Assembly: GCF_009208735.1 (NCBI RefSeq)
Contig: NZ_WFLJ01000009.1
Coordinates: 62,001 to 126,000 of the forward strand
DNA length: 64,000 bases
Source: Janthinobacterium rivuli
GTDB lineage: Bacteria; Pseudomonadota; Gammaproteobacteria; Burkholderiales; Burkholderiaceae_D
Reading direction: 5' to 3'
Below the pieces are notes generated by a model that saw only the letters and a list, made by a program, of their open reading frames with translations, ran no database searches and was not told where the DNA came from. Of the stretch, positions 1 to 9,153 are shown piece by piece; within the stretch, counting starts at the first letter, position 1, and each line of letters opens with the position of its first letter. The position numbers were made by a program, and so were the translations under genes.

Positions 1-1
1 C

Positions 2-307
2 CCGCAAATCATCGCCTGGCTGTCCAGCATGCTCTACAGCACGGACAAGGTGTGTTCCGAGCCGGACGGCAATTATCTGTTCTTCACGGACCGGCCCCTG
101 TTCGGCGTGACCCTCGTGCACGGCGAGCGCCGCCTGGCGCTGCCGTTCACCATGCTGTACGCGGGCGGCGAGCAAACGCCCGCCTCGCTGCCCTATTGCG
201 ATTGCCAGGTCTTGCTTGACCGCACGTATTACGCGCCACTGTGGGACCCAAACTGGCCGGATGACACCCTGCTGGAATTTACTTACATGGACGAGGTGGC
301 GCCATGA
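2..307 (+). CDS. Hypothetical protein, N-terminus outside window
   Basis: The frame is open from the second base of the window, so this is the C-terminal 101 residues of a longer protein; the first internal ATG is at 29. I do not recognise the family. The visible part is rich in aromatic and acidic residues, has a CDC motif and ends in EFTYMDEVAP. Its TGA stop overlaps the ATG of the following lipoprotein gene (ATGA at 304-307), so the two are probably co-transcribed and translationally coupled. No membrane segment is visible in this part. Confidence 0.6.
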   Translation, partial: PQIIAWLSSMLYSTDKVCSEPDGNYLFFTDRPLFGVTLVHGERRLALPFTMLYAGGEQTPASLPYCDCQVLLDRTYYAPLWDPNWPDDTLLEFTYMDEVAP

Positions 308-612
308 AACGGCTGTCGCTGATCGTGCTGATGCTGCTGGCCGCGTGCTCGGGCACGCGCGCCTTGCAGGCAAGCAAAAACGTACCGTACGCTACGCTGG
401 AACAGACGGTGCGGCCGGGCAGCAGCACGCGCGAGCAGGTGCGCGCCGCGCTGGGCGAGAGCACGTCGATCCGCTTCGACAGCGGCAATGAAGTATGGAT
501 GTACACCTACCCGGCGGCCTCGGGTGCGCAGGGAGAATATGTGATTCTGTTTGGCGGGGATGGGGTGGTGAAGAAGGTGCGCAGCGGAGAAGTGTATCGG
601 GTGAAGAAGTAA
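304..612 (+). CDS. Small BamE/SmpA-like outer-membrane lipoprotein
   Basis: A 102-residue lipoprotein precursor. The signal peptide MKRLSLIVLMLLAAC ends in an LAAC lipobox, making Cys15 the likely lipidated residue. After it come a short linker and one compact domain with the pattern of the SmpA/OmlA (BamE) fold: RPGSSTREQVRAALGES, then a strand with EVWMYTYP, and a closing strand EYVILFGGDGVV. It is not the housekeeping bamE by context; it sits immediately after, and overlapping, an unknown gene. The GAGGTGG ahead of the ATG serves as ribosome binding site. Function is inferred only as an envelope lipoprotein. Confidence 0.75.
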   Translation: MKRLSLIVLMLLAACSGTRALQASKNVPYATLEQTVRPGSSTREQVRAALGESTSIRFDSGNEVWMYTYPAASGAQGEYVILFGGDGVVKKVRSGEVYRVKK

Positions 613-635
613 AAAGTACCCTACAGACAAAACCC

Positions 636-675
636 GGGGTCGCACCTTAAGGACTCGGCGTCCCCGTACGACCCC
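636..675. repeat. Intergenic GGGGTCG...CGACCCC stem-loop
   Basis: GGGGTCG (636-642) pairs with CGACCCC (669-675), and a nested GGAC (651-654)/GTCC (660-663) extends the structure. It lies between the convergent ends of the lipoprotein and chemoreceptor genes. A similar GGGGTC/GACCCC arrangement occurs near the right end (63842-63905), so this may be a copy of a dispersed intergenic palindrome. It may also help end transcription, though no clear T-run follows. Confidence 0.45.
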
Positions 676-696
676 AGCCTTTCGCCGTTGGGGTAA

Positions 697-2352
697 TTAT
701 CTCGCCTTCAGCAAGGCCCTTGCCGCCACGCCCGCGCCCACGCTGCGGCCCACGCCGGCAACCTTGCGCTTGGGCGACGCCTTCAGTTTGAAGATGCCGA
801 TCGACTGGGCCACGCTGTCGGTGCGCTGCGCCAGGTTGGTGGCGGCGGCCGCCGCCTGCTCCACCAGCGCCGCATTCTGCTGCGTGATGCCATCCATGTG
901 GATGACGGCCTGGTTGACCTGGCCGATGCCCTGGTTCTGCTCGCGCGTGGTCGAGGATATCTCGTCCATCACTTCCGTCACGCGGGCCACCGAGGCGATC
1001 ACTTCCGTCATGGTGGCGCCCGCATTGCTGGTCAGCACGCTGCCCGCATTCACGGTGGCGATCGAATGGTCGATCAGGTTTTTCACCTCTTTCGCCGCCG
1101 TCGCCGAGCGCTGCGCCAGACTGCGTACTTCGCCGGCCACGACGGCAAAGCCGCGGCCGTGCTCGCCCGCGCGCGCCGCTTCCACGGCCGCGTTCAAGGC
1201 GAGGATGTTCGTCTGGAAGGCGATGCCGTCGATGAGGCCGATGATGTCGAGAATCTTGCGCGACGAAGTGCTGATCTCGTCCATCGTGGTCACCACTTCG
1301 CTGACGATGGTGCCGCCCTTGGCGGCGACCTTGGACGCCTGCGCCGCCAGGTCGTTGGCCGTGGCCACGTGGTCGGCGCTGTTTTGCACCGTGGACGTCA
1401 GCTCTTCCATGCTGGCCGCCGTCTGCTCGAGGCTGGACGCCTGCGATTCCGTGCGGCTGGACAGGTCCATGTTCCCGGTGGCGATTTCCGCCGTGGTGAT
1501 GCGGATATCCTCGAAGTTGGCGCGCACGTCGCCGATGATGCTGTGCAAATTGATATTCGTCTGGCGCAAGGCCGCCATCAATTGCCCCATGTCATCGTCG
1601 CGCACCTTGTCGATGACGCCCGTCAAGTCGCCACCGGCCATCTTGCGCGCCACCGTGATGGCCTCGCCCAGCGGGGCGACGAGGGAATTGTGCAGATGGG
1701 CCCAGAAATACAGCATCAGCGCCACGGCGGCGGCGGCGGCACCGCTGAGCCAGCTGCGCGTGGCCGTGCTCGTGTCACCGTCGATATTCCACACGGCGCA
1801 ACCGAGGATGGCCAGCACCACGCCAAAGACGATGCAATGCAGGGCCAGGTCTTGCGACAGGCTCAGCTTGCGCCACTCGGCCAGCTTGGCGGCCCAGCCC
1901 TGGCGCACGACGCGGCCCTTGCGGATCGCCAGCTTGGCGGTATTGCCATCTTTAAAACTTTTATACAGGGCTGCCGCTTCGTTGATCTGCTCGCGCGTGG
2001 GCTTGGTGCGCACGGACATATAGCCGATCGGGCGGCCATTCTCGATGACGGGCGTGATATTGGCGAAGACCCAATAAAAATCGCCATTCTTGCAGCGGTT
2101 CTTGACCATGCCGGTCCAGGGCATGCCCGTCTTGATGGTGTCCCACAGGTCGGCAAACGCTTCGGCCGGCATATCGGGATGCCGCAGGATATTCTGTGGC
2201 GCACCCAGCAATTCCATTTCTGAAAAACCGCTGACCTCAATGAAATACTGATTGGCGTAATTGATGTTTCCCTGCAAATCCGTGGTGGAAACAATCGTCA
2301 TGCCTTCATTTAATACGTATTCATTTTGCGTGATAGGCGTATTGACCCGCAT
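697..2352 (-). CDS. PAS-domain methyl-accepting chemotaxis protein (Aer-like)
   Basis: A 551-residue chemoreceptor. An N-terminal PAS domain (about 5-120, with [11 protein letters not shown] and [16 protein letters not shown]) resembles the redox/FAD-sensing PAS of Aer. Two hydrophobic segments follow (about 160-215), then a HAMP region and a long coiled-coil signalling domain with the receptor hairpin [14 protein letters not shown]. There is no periplasmic ligand domain between the membrane segments, as in Aer. No CheR-binding pentapeptide is seen at the C-terminus (ends ALLKAR). The ATG at 2352 is preferred over an upstream in-frame codon because GAGGAG lies 5 nt before it. No che or fli genes are nearby, so it is an orphan receptor. 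Confidence 0.9.
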   Translation of the reverse strand: MRVNTPITQNEYVLNEGMTIVSTTDLQGNINYANQYFIEVSGFSEMELLGAPQNILRHPDMPAEAFADLWDTIKTGMPWTGMVKNRCKNGDFYWVFANITPVIENGRPIGYMSVRTKPTREQINEAAALYKSFKDGNTAKLAIRKGRVVRQGWAAKLAEWRKLSLSQDLALHCIVFGVVLAILGCAVWNIDGDTSTATRSWLSGAAAAAVALMLYFWAHLHNSLVAPLGEAITVARKMAGGDLTGVIDKVRDDDMGQLMAALRQTNINLHSIIGDVRANFEDIRITTAEIATGNMDLSSRTESQASSLEQTAASMEELTSTVQNSADHVATANDLAAQASKVAAKGGTIVSEVVTTMDEISTSSRKILDIIGLIDGIAFQTNILALNAAVEAARAGEHGRGFAVVAGEVRSLAQRSATAAKEVKNLIDHSIATVNAGSVLTSNAGATMTEVIASVARVTEVMDEISSTTREQNQGIGQVNQAVIHMDGITQQNAALVEQAAAAATNLAQRTDSVAQSIGIFKLKASPKRKVAGVGRSVGAGVAARALLKAR

Positions 2353-2710
2353 CGTCGCTCCTCTATATTTTTTCAACTAGCATAACAAAAACATAAAAAC
2401 AATATACCACATCAAGCACCCATGATATATCGCCTCGGCGACAGTGACGCTGGTCAAACAATTTAATAAAAGTCAATTATTTTATGTTTTACAATTTACT
2501 TTAACTCAACTTGATTAGCTTTATTGAAATGCAAAATCTTAATGACATGCAGTATGGATAATTAATTAAATAATATTTATTGTTATCGAGCGCGAGAAAC
2601 AAGCCGTATATGCCGATTAAATGACGGCAACCACAGTTCGATAGGGAAAATCCATGGCGCAACCATCCGCGTTAGTAACGGAGGGACATGGTTCGTTTAC
2701 TGGAGGGAAA
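2353..2710. other. AT-rich intergenic region upstream of the chemoreceptor
   Basis: About 360 bases without a convincing gene, clearly more AT-rich than the rest of the window, between the start of the chemoreceptor gene and the terminator of the helicase gene. It should contain the chemoreceptor promoter on the minus strand. I could not find a sigma-28 type site with correct spacing or a clean sigma-70 pair. No long inverted repeat or small ORF with a good ribosome binding site stands out. Confidence 0.5.
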
Positions 2711-2735
2711 TAAAAACTGGCGCGAACGCGCCAGT
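2711..2735 (-). terminator. Rho-independent terminator of the DEAD-box helicase gene
   Basis: A perfect inverted repeat ACTGGCGCG/CGCGCCAGT (2716-2735) is followed on the minus strand by TTTTTATTT, the classic stem plus U-tract. It lies 60 bases past the helicase stop codon. A second hairpin, ACAGGCG/CGCCTGT at 2761-2783, sits between the stop and this terminator and lacks a T-run. Confidence 0.85.
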
Positions 2736-2794
2736 CGGGGATGTGTCTCCAATCCGCGACACAGGCGCCGGGGAGACGCCTGTGATGGGATCGC

Positions 2795-4945
2795 TTACTT
2801 GAACGTTTTGCGCGGCGATTTCGGACGCGGTGGCGCAGGCTTGCGCTCCGTCGTGCCGTCGTCCAGGCTGATGCGCAGTTTCTGGCCCGAGACCACGACC
2901 GATTTCAGGTGGTCGAGGATTTCCGGCGGCATGCCTTCCGGCAGGTCCAGCACGCTGTAATTGTCAAAGATATCGATGCGGCCGATATGCTTGGCTTCCA
3001 GGTTCGCTTCGTTGGCGATGGCGCCAACGATGTTGCTTGGCGTTACGGCGTGCTCGCGACCCACTTCGATGCGGTAGGCCGTCACGCCTGGGCGTGGACG
3101 TTCCTTCTTCGGCGCGCGCGGCGCTGGCGCTGCGTCGCCCGCATCCGCTGGCGCATCCTTGAACGCTGGCGCGGACTTGGCGGCGAACGGCTTGCGCGGC
3201 GCGGCTGGCGGCGCCAGGTCCGGCGCGTCGCCGTCGCGGCTGATGCGCAGCTGCTGGCCCGCGACCCACACGGTTTTCAGCTGGTCCAGCAATTCTTTCG
3301 GCATGCTGTCCGGCAAGTCCAGGACGCTGTAGTCGTCATAGATTTCGATGCGGCCGATGTTTTTCGAATCGATGCCCGCTTCGTTGGCGATGGCGCCCAC
3401 GATATTGCCCGGCTTCACGCCATGCTGATGACCGACTTCAATGCGGAAAGTCTGCATGCCGGCGTCGGCAGGACGGGAGATGCGTTCCTTTTTCGGGAAG
3501 GCCGGGCGTTCGCTGCGCTCGTTGCGGTCGAAGCGGTCGCCCCGTTCCGGACGGTCGTTGCGCTCGAAGCGGTCTTGGCGCACAGGACGGTCGTCTTGCC
3601 ACGTGGCTTGCTCGCGCGCCTTGTTCTTGTCCAGCAACAGCGGCACATTGCCACGCGCCATCTTCGCCAGGGCGGCGGCGATTTCGATGGCGGGAATGTT
3701 CTGTTCGCGTTCGAAATCTTCGATCAGCGACTGGAACTGTTCCAGTTCGCCCAGGGCCAGGGTTTCGCTGATCTGTTCCTTGAACTTGGCGATGCGCACG
3801 TCGTTGACGGCCTGGATCGTCGGCAGTTCCAGCATGCCGATCGGCTGGCGGGTCGAGCGTTCGATGGCTTTCAACAGGTTCTTTTCACGCGGAGTGATGA
3901 ACAGGATCGCTTCGCCGCTGCGGCCGGCGCGGCCCGTGCGGCCGATGCGGTGGGTATAACTTTCCGGATCGTGCGGCACGTCATAGTTGACGACGTGGCT
4001 GATGCGCTCGACGTCCAGGCCGCGGGCGGCCACGTCGGTTGCCACGAGGATGTCGATCTTGCCATCTTTCAACTGCTGGATCGTGCGCTCGCGCTGCGCT
4101 TGCTGGATGTCGCCATTGATGGCGGCGGCCGAGAAGCCGCGCGCCTGCAGCTTGCCGGCCAGCTCTTCCGTGCCCAGCTTGGTGCGGGCGAAGATGATCA
4201 TGCCGTCAAACGCTTCCGCTTCCAGGATGCGGGTCAGCGCGTCGAGCTTGTGCATGCCCGACACCAGCCAGTAGCGCTGGCGGATGTTGTCGGCCGTGCC
4301 CGTCTTGGCGGCGACCGTCACTTCGGCTGGGTTCACCAGGTAGGTCGTGGCGATGCGCTTGATGACGGAAGGCATGGTGGCCGAGAACAGGGCCGTTTGA
4401 TGGCCATCCGGCGTTTCTTTCAAGATGCGTTCGACGTCGTCGATAAAGCCCATGCGCAGCATTTCATCGGCTTCATCGAGCACCAGGGTTTTCAGCTTGG
4501 ACAGGTCGAGCGAACCCTTGTCCAGGTGATCGATGACGCGGCCAGGGGTGCCGACGATGACGTGCACGCCGCGGCGCAAGGCCGACAGTTGCGGGCCGTA
4601 GCTTTGGCCGCCGTAGATCGGCAGCACGTGGAAGCCGGGAATGTGGGCGGCGTACACCTGGAACGCTTCGGCGACCTGGATGGCCAGTTCGCGCGTCGGT
4701 GCCAGGACCAGGGCTTGGGGTGAGCTTTGTTTCAGATCGATGCGCGACAGGATCGGCAAGGCGAAGGCGGCGGTTTTACCCGTGCCCGTTTGCGCCTGGC
4801 CCAGCACGTCGCGGTTCGCGAGCAATAATGGAATCGTGGCCGCCTGGATAGGCGACGGTGTTTCGTAACCGACATCCTTGAGCGCGCGAATCAGCGGCTC
4901 GCTCAGGTTAAGGTCGGAAAATAAGGAAATTGGTGTATCAGACAT
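2795..4945 (-). CDS. deaD: DEAD-box RNA helicase, DeaD/CsdA type, with two DbpA-like RNA-binding domains
   Basis: A 716-residue ATP-dependent RNA helicase, probably for ribosome assembly and mRNA unwinding at low temperature. All core motifs are visible: Q-motif region (PSPIQAATIP), AQTGTGKT, PTRELA, GTPGR, DEAD, SAT, and the C-terminal ARGLD and HRIGRTGRAG. After a charged arginine/aspartate-rich linker (about 455-500) come two similar C-terminal domains of about 75 residues, each with NIVGAIANEA, HIGRI or NIGRI, and YSVLDLP, matching the DbpA RNA-binding fold. E. coli DeaD has one such domain. The ATG at 4945 (MSDTPISLFSDL) is preferred over an upstream TTG at 4978. The roughly 200-base upstream region could hold a long 5' leader, as in cold-shock genes. 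Confidence 0.93.
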   Translation of the reverse strand: MSDTPISLFSDLNLSEPLIRALKDVGYETPSPIQAATIPLLLANRDVLGQAQTGTGKTAAFALPILSRIDLKQSSPQALVLAPTRELAIQVAEAFQVYAAHIPGFHVLPIYGGQSYGPQLSALRRGVHVIVGTPGRVIDHLDKGSLDLSKLKTLVLDEADEMLRMGFIDDVERILKETPDGHQTALFSATMPSVIKRIATTYLVNPAEVTVAAKTGTADNIRQRYWLVSGMHKLDALTRILEAEAFDGMIIFARTKLGTEELAGKLQARGFSAAAINGDIQQAQRERTIQQLKDGKIDILVATDVAARGLDVERISHVVNYDVPHDPESYTHRIGRTGRAGRSGEAILFITPREKNLLKAIERSTRQPIGMLELPTIQAVNDVRIAKFKEQISETLALGELEQFQSLIEDFEREQNIPAIEIAAALAKMARGNVPLLLDKNKAREQATWQDDRPVRQDRFERNDRPERGDRFDRNERSERPAFPKKERISRPADAGMQTFRIEVGHQHGVKPGNIVGAIANEAGIDSKNIGRIEIYDDYSVLDLPDSMPKELLDQLKTVWVAGQQLRISRDGDAPDLAPPAAPRKPFAAKSAPAFKDAPADAGDAAPAPRAPKKERPRPGVTAYRIEVGREHAVTPSNIVGAIANEANLEAKHIGRIDIFDNYSVLDLPEGMPPEILDHLKSVVVSGQKLRISLDDGTTERKPAPPRPKSPRKTFK

Positions 4946-5145
4946 GAAATCACTCACAAGTTCGCTCGAATCGCCCAATGCGAAAGAGTGTATCCGCTAG
5001 TTTACTCTTTACTGGACCGTACCGGGTGGAACGGCGTGGCAGAACGCCATTTTTTGCATTCTAAAACGCAGAAAAATCGGCGATCCGCACGCAATTGGTG
5101 CAAAAAGCAAGCAATATTATGTGTTTTGCAATAGATATGCCGCTT

Positions 5146-6027
5146 TTACAGGTGCGCTTCGATATTGCTTGCCGCATCGACCGAGTGGCGTAAAAATTCC
5201 AGCAAGTCCTCATTCAAGCGGTCCTTGTGCGTCGTCGCCAGGCCGTGCGGCGCGCCCGCATACACGAGCAGCTTGCTGCCGATGATGAGCTCGGCAGTGC
5301 GCCGCGCCGAGGCGGCAATCGGCACGATCTGGTCATCGTCGCCGTGGATCACCAGGGTCGGCACGTCGAACTTGGCCAGGTCGGCGGTGAAATCCGTCTC
5401 GGAAAATTGCTTGATGCACAGGTAGGCGGCGGGCATGCCCGCCTGCATGCCTTGCAACCAGAAATGCTCGCGCACGCCCTGCGACGGTGTCGCACCGGGC
5501 CGGTTGTAGCCATAGAACGCCTCGCTCAAGTCGCGGAAGAAGGCGCTGCGGTCGGCCTGCACGCCGGCGCGGATGGCGTCAAACGTCGACAGCGGCAAGC
5601 CCAGCGGGTTGTCCGTGGTCTGCAGCATCAGCGGCGGCACGGCACCCACCAGCACGGCGCCCGCCAGGCGGTCCGTGCCATGGCGGCCGATGTAGCGCGC
5701 CACTTCGCCGCCGCCCGTCGAATGACCGACGAGCGTGGCGCCCGTCAAGTCCAGCGCCGTGATCAGGGCGGCCAGGTCGTCGGCATAGGTATCCATGTCA
5801 TTGCCATCGAAGGGCTGGCTCGAGCGCCCATGGCCGCGCCGGTCGTGCGCGATGACGCGGTAGCCGCGCGAGGCCAGATAAAACATCTGGTCTTCCCAGG
5901 CGTCGGACGACAGGGGCCAGCCGTGGCTGAAGACGACGGGCGGCCCGCTGCCCCAGTCCTTGTAGTGGATCAGGGTGCCGTCGGCGATACGCAGGGTATT
6001 GCTCGATTGCAATTCAGGGCTAGTCAT
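5146..6027 (-). CDS. Alpha/beta hydrolase, haloperoxidase/esterase-like
   Basis: A 293-residue cytoplasmic alpha/beta hydrolase of the non-haem chloroperoxidase/arylesterase group. The oxyanion segment ([16 protein letters not shown]), the nucleophile elbow GHSTGG, the acid HGDDDQIVP and the catalytic His in GAPHG are all in order, giving a complete Ser-Asp-His triad. There is no signal peptide. The ATG at 6027 (MTSPELQSS) has AAGGAG 6 nt upstream; longer in-frame extensions lack family sequence. It is divergent from the M28 peptidase gene and appears monocistronic. Substrate cannot be told from sequence. Confidence 0.88.
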   Translation of the reverse strand: MTSPELQSSNTLRIADGTLIHYKDWGSGPPVVFSHGWPLSSDAWEDQMFYLASRGYRVIAHDRRGHGRSSQPFDGNDMDTYADDLAALITALDLTGATLVGHSTGGGEVARYIGRHGTDRLAGAVLVGAVPPLMLQTTDNPLGLPLSTFDAIRAGVQADRSAFFRDLSEAFYGYNRPGATPSQGVREHFWLQGMQAGMPAAYLCIKQFSETDFTADLAKFDVPTLVIHGDDDQIVPIAASARRTAELIIGSKLLVYAGAPHGLATTHKDRLNEDLLEFLRHSVDAASNIEAHL

Positions 6028-6154
6028 GGAACGCTCCTTGTCGGTGGGCCAGCGGCCATTGTGGCCGCAATCGGCTGGTGCGCGCCGCGCGCTACGCCAG
6101 AGCATTGCGGTAGAGTAAGATTGCCGCTGCTTTGTATTCACTTTTGGAGTTCTC

Positions 6155-7771
6155 ATGCGTTTCGCCTTCGTCCTCGCCGCCAGCCTGCTCAGCACGGCTA
6201 CCTTCGCCCAACCGCTCGTGGCCGAGGCGCCCCTGCGCGCCCACCTGTCCTTCCTGGCCGACGATTTGCTGGAAGGACGCGGCACGGGCCAGCGCGGCGG
6301 CGACCTGGCCGTGCGCTACCTGGAAACCCAGGCGGCCGTGGCCGGCTTGCAGCCCTTGCCTGATGGTACGTATCGCCAGGCGCTGACCATCGTCGGCAGC
6401 AAGGCCTTGCCATCGAGCACAGTAACCTTCAGCGCGGGCGGCAAGACCTTGTCCCCCGCCTTCGGCAAGGACATCGTCTTTGGCGCGGCCAACGGCCAGC
6501 AGACAGTGGCGTTCGACGCCCCCGTCGTGTTCGCCGGCTACGGCATCCGCGCTCCCGAAGAGCAGTGGGACGATTTCAAGGGCATCGATCTGAAAGGCAA
6601 GCTGGTCATCATGATGGTCAACGACCCGCAGCCCACAAGCGCCGAGCCGAACCGCTTCGCCGGCAAGTCGCTCACGTATTACGGCCGCTGGGTCTACAAG
6701 TACGAGGAAGCGCTGCGCCAGGGTGCCGCCGGCGTGCTGCTGATCCACACGACGGCATCCGCGTCGTATCCATGGTCGGTGCCGGCCAACGGTTTCGGCC
6801 ATGAGCGCTTCAACCTGGCCGGCGCGGGCAACGCGATGGAAGGCTGGTTGCAGGAAGACATGGCGCGCACGCTGTTCCAGGCCGGCGGGCAGGACCTGGA
6901 CGCCTTGCGCGCGCAGGCGGAAACGCGCGAATTCCGCCCCGTGGCCTTGAACGCGACGGTCAAGGTGGCGCTGAACAGCCAGATCCGCAGCATCGAGCAA
7001 TTCAACGTGGCCGGCATCGTGCCCGGCACGGACCCGAAGTTGAAGGACGAGGCCGTCATTTACTCGGCGCACTGGGACCACCTGGGCAAGGATGACGACG
7101 GCGGCAGCCGCGGCGGGCAAAGCGACCACATCTACAACGGCGCCATCGACAACGCCTCGGGCGCGGCGGCCCTGCTGGCCATGGCGCAAGTGGCCGTGAA
7201 ACAACCGGCGCGCCGCACGCAGATCTTCCTGTGGCCGGCCGGCGAGGAAACGGGCATGCTGGGCAGCACGGCCTACACGCGCAAGCCCTTGTGGCCGCTG
7301 GCGAAAACCGCCGCCGACCTGAACCTCGACAGCATGAACTTTGTCGGCAAGACGCACGACATCGGCGTGGCCGGTGCCGAGCGCAGCAGCCTGTACGCGA
7401 GCGCCGCCAAGGTGGCCAAGCGCATGGGCTTGCGCCTGGCGCCCACCATTCCCGACCTGTCCGGCGCGTTTTACCGCGCCGACCATTTTGCCTTCGCCAA
7501 GGCTGGCGTGCCCGCCTTCAACGTGGGCTCGGCAGTATTCTCCGGTGACGGCTCCTTCGACTTCGTCAAGGAGCCGAAAGTCTCCGGCGAACGCCTGGTG
7601 GCGTTCAAGAAGGATTACCACCAGGTGAGCGATGAATACCACCCGTCGTGGGACTTGTCGGGCATGCTGCAGCAGGCGCAGTTCACCCTGAACCTCGGCT
7701 ATGAAGTGGCGAATGACAAGAATTTGCCGACATGGAACAAGGGCGAGGCGTTTGGCAAGGTCAAACGCTAG
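6155..7771 (+). CDS. Secreted M28-family zinc aminopeptidase
   Basis: A 538-residue exported metallopeptidase. The signal peptide [19 protein letters not shown] is followed by an N-terminal region, an inserted PA-like domain (about 100-250, [18 protein letters not shown]) and the M28 catalytic domain. The two-zinc site ligands are present in order: [39 protein letters not shown] and the late His in [16 protein letters not shown]. It likely releases N-terminal amino acids from peptides in the periplasm or outside the cell. TTGGAG precedes the ATG. The gene ends in a strong bidirectional terminator. Confidence 0.92.
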   Translation: MRFAFVLAASLLSTATFAQPLVAEAPLRAHLSFLADDLLEGRGTGQRGGDLAVRYLETQAAVAGLQPLPDGTYRQALTIVGSKALPSSTVTFSAGGKTLSPAFGKDIVFGAANGQQTVAFDAPVVFAGYGIRAPEEQWDDFKGIDLKGKLVIMMVNDPQPTSAEPNRFAGKSLTYYGRWVYKYEEALRQGAAGVLLIHTTASASYPWSVPANGFGHERFNLAGAGNAMEGWLQEDMARTLFQAGGQDLDALRAQAETREFRPVALNATVKVALNSQIRSIEQFNVAGIVPGTDPKLKDEAVIYSAHWDHLGKDDDGGSRGGQSDHIYNGAIDNASGAAALLAMAQVAVKQPARRTQIFLWPAGEETGMLGSTAYTRKPLWPLAKTAADLNLDSMNFVGKTHDIGVAGAERSSLYASAAKVAKRMGLRLAPTIPDLSGAFYRADHFAFAKAGVPAFNVGSAVFSGDGSFDFVKEPKVSGERLVAFKKDYHQVSDEYHPSWDLSGMLQQAQFTLNLGYEVANDKNLPTWNKGEAFGKVKR

Positions 7772-7778
7772 GCGCCAT

Positions 7779-7807
7779 GAAAAACACCGGCCCGGGCCGG
7801 TGTTTTC
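7779..7807. terminator. Bidirectional terminator between M28 peptidase and SRPBCC genes
   Basis: Perfect palindrome with arms AAAACACCGGCC and GGCCGGTGTTTT (7781-7806), flanked by A-run and T-run on opposite sides. It separates two convergent genes and should stop transcription from both. Confidence 0.9.
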
Positions 7808-7809
7808 AT

Positions 7810-8226
7810 TTAAATCGCCATGATGCGTTTTAAATCAATGAATGCCGTTTCATACAAGTGCTGGAACGCGCCCACCATGACCTCTTCCACGCCTTCGGCC
7901 GCGTCGAACTCGCTCGACCATTCCGCCACGCAGGAAGCGCCGCCCGGTTCGCCCGTGACGCGCAGGGTGGATCGGTAGTTCTTGACGGGGATAGGGCCCG
8001 AGACGATGGTGTAGCTGTAGCTCTTGTCCGCTTCGCTGTAGCTTTGCAGGCGCTCGGCGATGATGGCGCCGTCCGTGGTTTTCAGGCGGCGCACGCGGCC
8101 GCCATGTTCGGACAAGCTGGTCTTGATCGAGCTCGACCATTCATTCAGCGACTGGAAGCCGCCGATAAAATCCCACACTCTTTCGGCGCTTGCCGCCAAT
8201 GTTACAGAAACAATTACTTGGGCCAT
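7810..8226 (-). CDS. SRPBCC-family protein (polyketide cyclase/START-like)
   Basis: A 138-residue soluble protein of the SRPBCC helix-grip fold. The N-terminal strand MAQVIVSVTLAASAERVWDFIGGF, the middle DGAIIAERLQSYSEADKSYSY and the amphipathic C-terminal helix (VMVGAFQHLYETAFIDLKRI) fit the family, which binds small hydrophobic ligands. GAGGAAC precedes the ATG at a slightly long distance. It shares a bidirectional terminator with the peptidase gene. Ligand and role are unknown. Confidence 0.83.
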   Translation of the reverse strand: MAQVIVSVTLAASAERVWDFIGGFQSLNEWSSSIKTSLSEHGGRVRRLKTTDGAIIAERLQSYSEADKSYSYTIVSGPIPVKNYRSTLRVTGEPGGASCVAEWSSEFDAAEGVEEVMVGAFQHLYETAFIDLKRIMAI

Positions 8227-8366
8227 CTTTAATTCGGTTCCTCATCCAGGTTTGCCGGGCGCCGCGCCCGGCCGGCCGGAGTTGCCCGGCACAGCCGCTA
8301 TTTTAGCGCCCATGCGGCTTTGCTGCTGGGCGGGAAATGGAGGCGGGCCGGGCTGAACAGACAGTC

Positions 8367-9065
8367 TTACAGATTTTCTGCCAGGAAAATCAAGGAATTG
8401 CCATGCGCGTGGGCGGCCGCGCGCTGCTGGTAGCTGTCGCGGTGGGTGCAGTTGAAACCGTGCTCGGCGCCCGGATAGATATGGATTTCCACGTCTTGCC
8501 GGTCTTCGAAGCGCTCGGCGATCTGTTGCACGGCTTGCGGCGGAATATGGCTGTCCTGCCCGCCGAAATGCATGAGCAGCGGCACCTGGATGCGGTCGGC
8601 CAGGTCCAGCTTGTTCTGGATGCCGCCGCCGTAATAGGCGATGGCCGCGTCGACCAGGCCGGCGGCGGCCGTCTGGAACGACAGGCGGCCGCCAAAGCAG
8701 TAGCCGACCGAAGCCAGCTTGCCCGTCACTTCCGGGCGCGCGCGCAGGACGGCGACGGTGGCGGCGATATCGCTGTCGGCATGCGCATTGTCGGTGGCCT
8801 GCATCAGTTCGACGGCGCGCTTCCAGCCGTCCGCGTCATAGCCCAGCTCGATGTGCGCGCCGGCGCGCCAGAACAGGTCGGGCACCAGCACCACGTAGCC
8901 GTCGGCCGCGTACTGGTCGGCCACGGCGCGGATGTGCTCGTTGACGCCGAAAATTTCCTGCAACAGGATGATGGCGGGGCCCTTGCCCACGTGCGGCACG
9001 GCCAGGTAAGCCTGGAAGTTGCCGTCCGGCCCGGCGATATCGATCCACTGCGATGTTGTGCTCAT
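8367..9065 (-). CDS. Dienelactone hydrolase family protein
   Basis: A 232-residue cytoplasmic alpha/beta hydrolase of the dienelactone hydrolase family. It has the hallmark cysteine nucleophile in GYCFGGR, the conserved glutamate in LLQEIFGVNEHI, the acid in GGQDSHIPP and the His in GAEHGFN. Members cleave cyclic lactone esters such as dienelactone in chlorocatechol breakdown, but many genomic copies have unknown substrates, and no aromatic catabolism genes are nearby. TGGAG 5 nt before the ATG supports the start. It appears to be a single-gene unit. Confidence 0.9.
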   Translation of the reverse strand: MSTTSQWIDIAGPDGNFQAYLAVPHVGKGPAIILLQEIFGVNEHIRAVADQYAADGYVVLVPDLFWRAGAHIELGYDADGWKRAVELMQATDNAHADSDIAATVAVLRARPEVTGKLASVGYCFGGRLSFQTAAAGLVDAAIAYYGGGIQNKLDLADRIQVPLLMHFGGQDSHIPPQAVQQIAERFEDRQDVEIHIYPGAEHGFNCTHRDSYQQRAAAHAHGNSLIFLAENL

Positions 9066-9153
9066 AGAAACTCCAGTCTGAGGTTGGGGGAAATGCCACA
9101 GCCAGGCATGTTACTGGTTTTTCCCCCTTTCCGCGCCCACCCTTTGTTCTGGC

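Noticed and set aside
2590-2625. Sigma-28-like GCCGATTA on the plus strand
   Set aside because: No properly spaced TAAA box, and it points toward the 3' end of the helicase gene, not the chemoreceptor.
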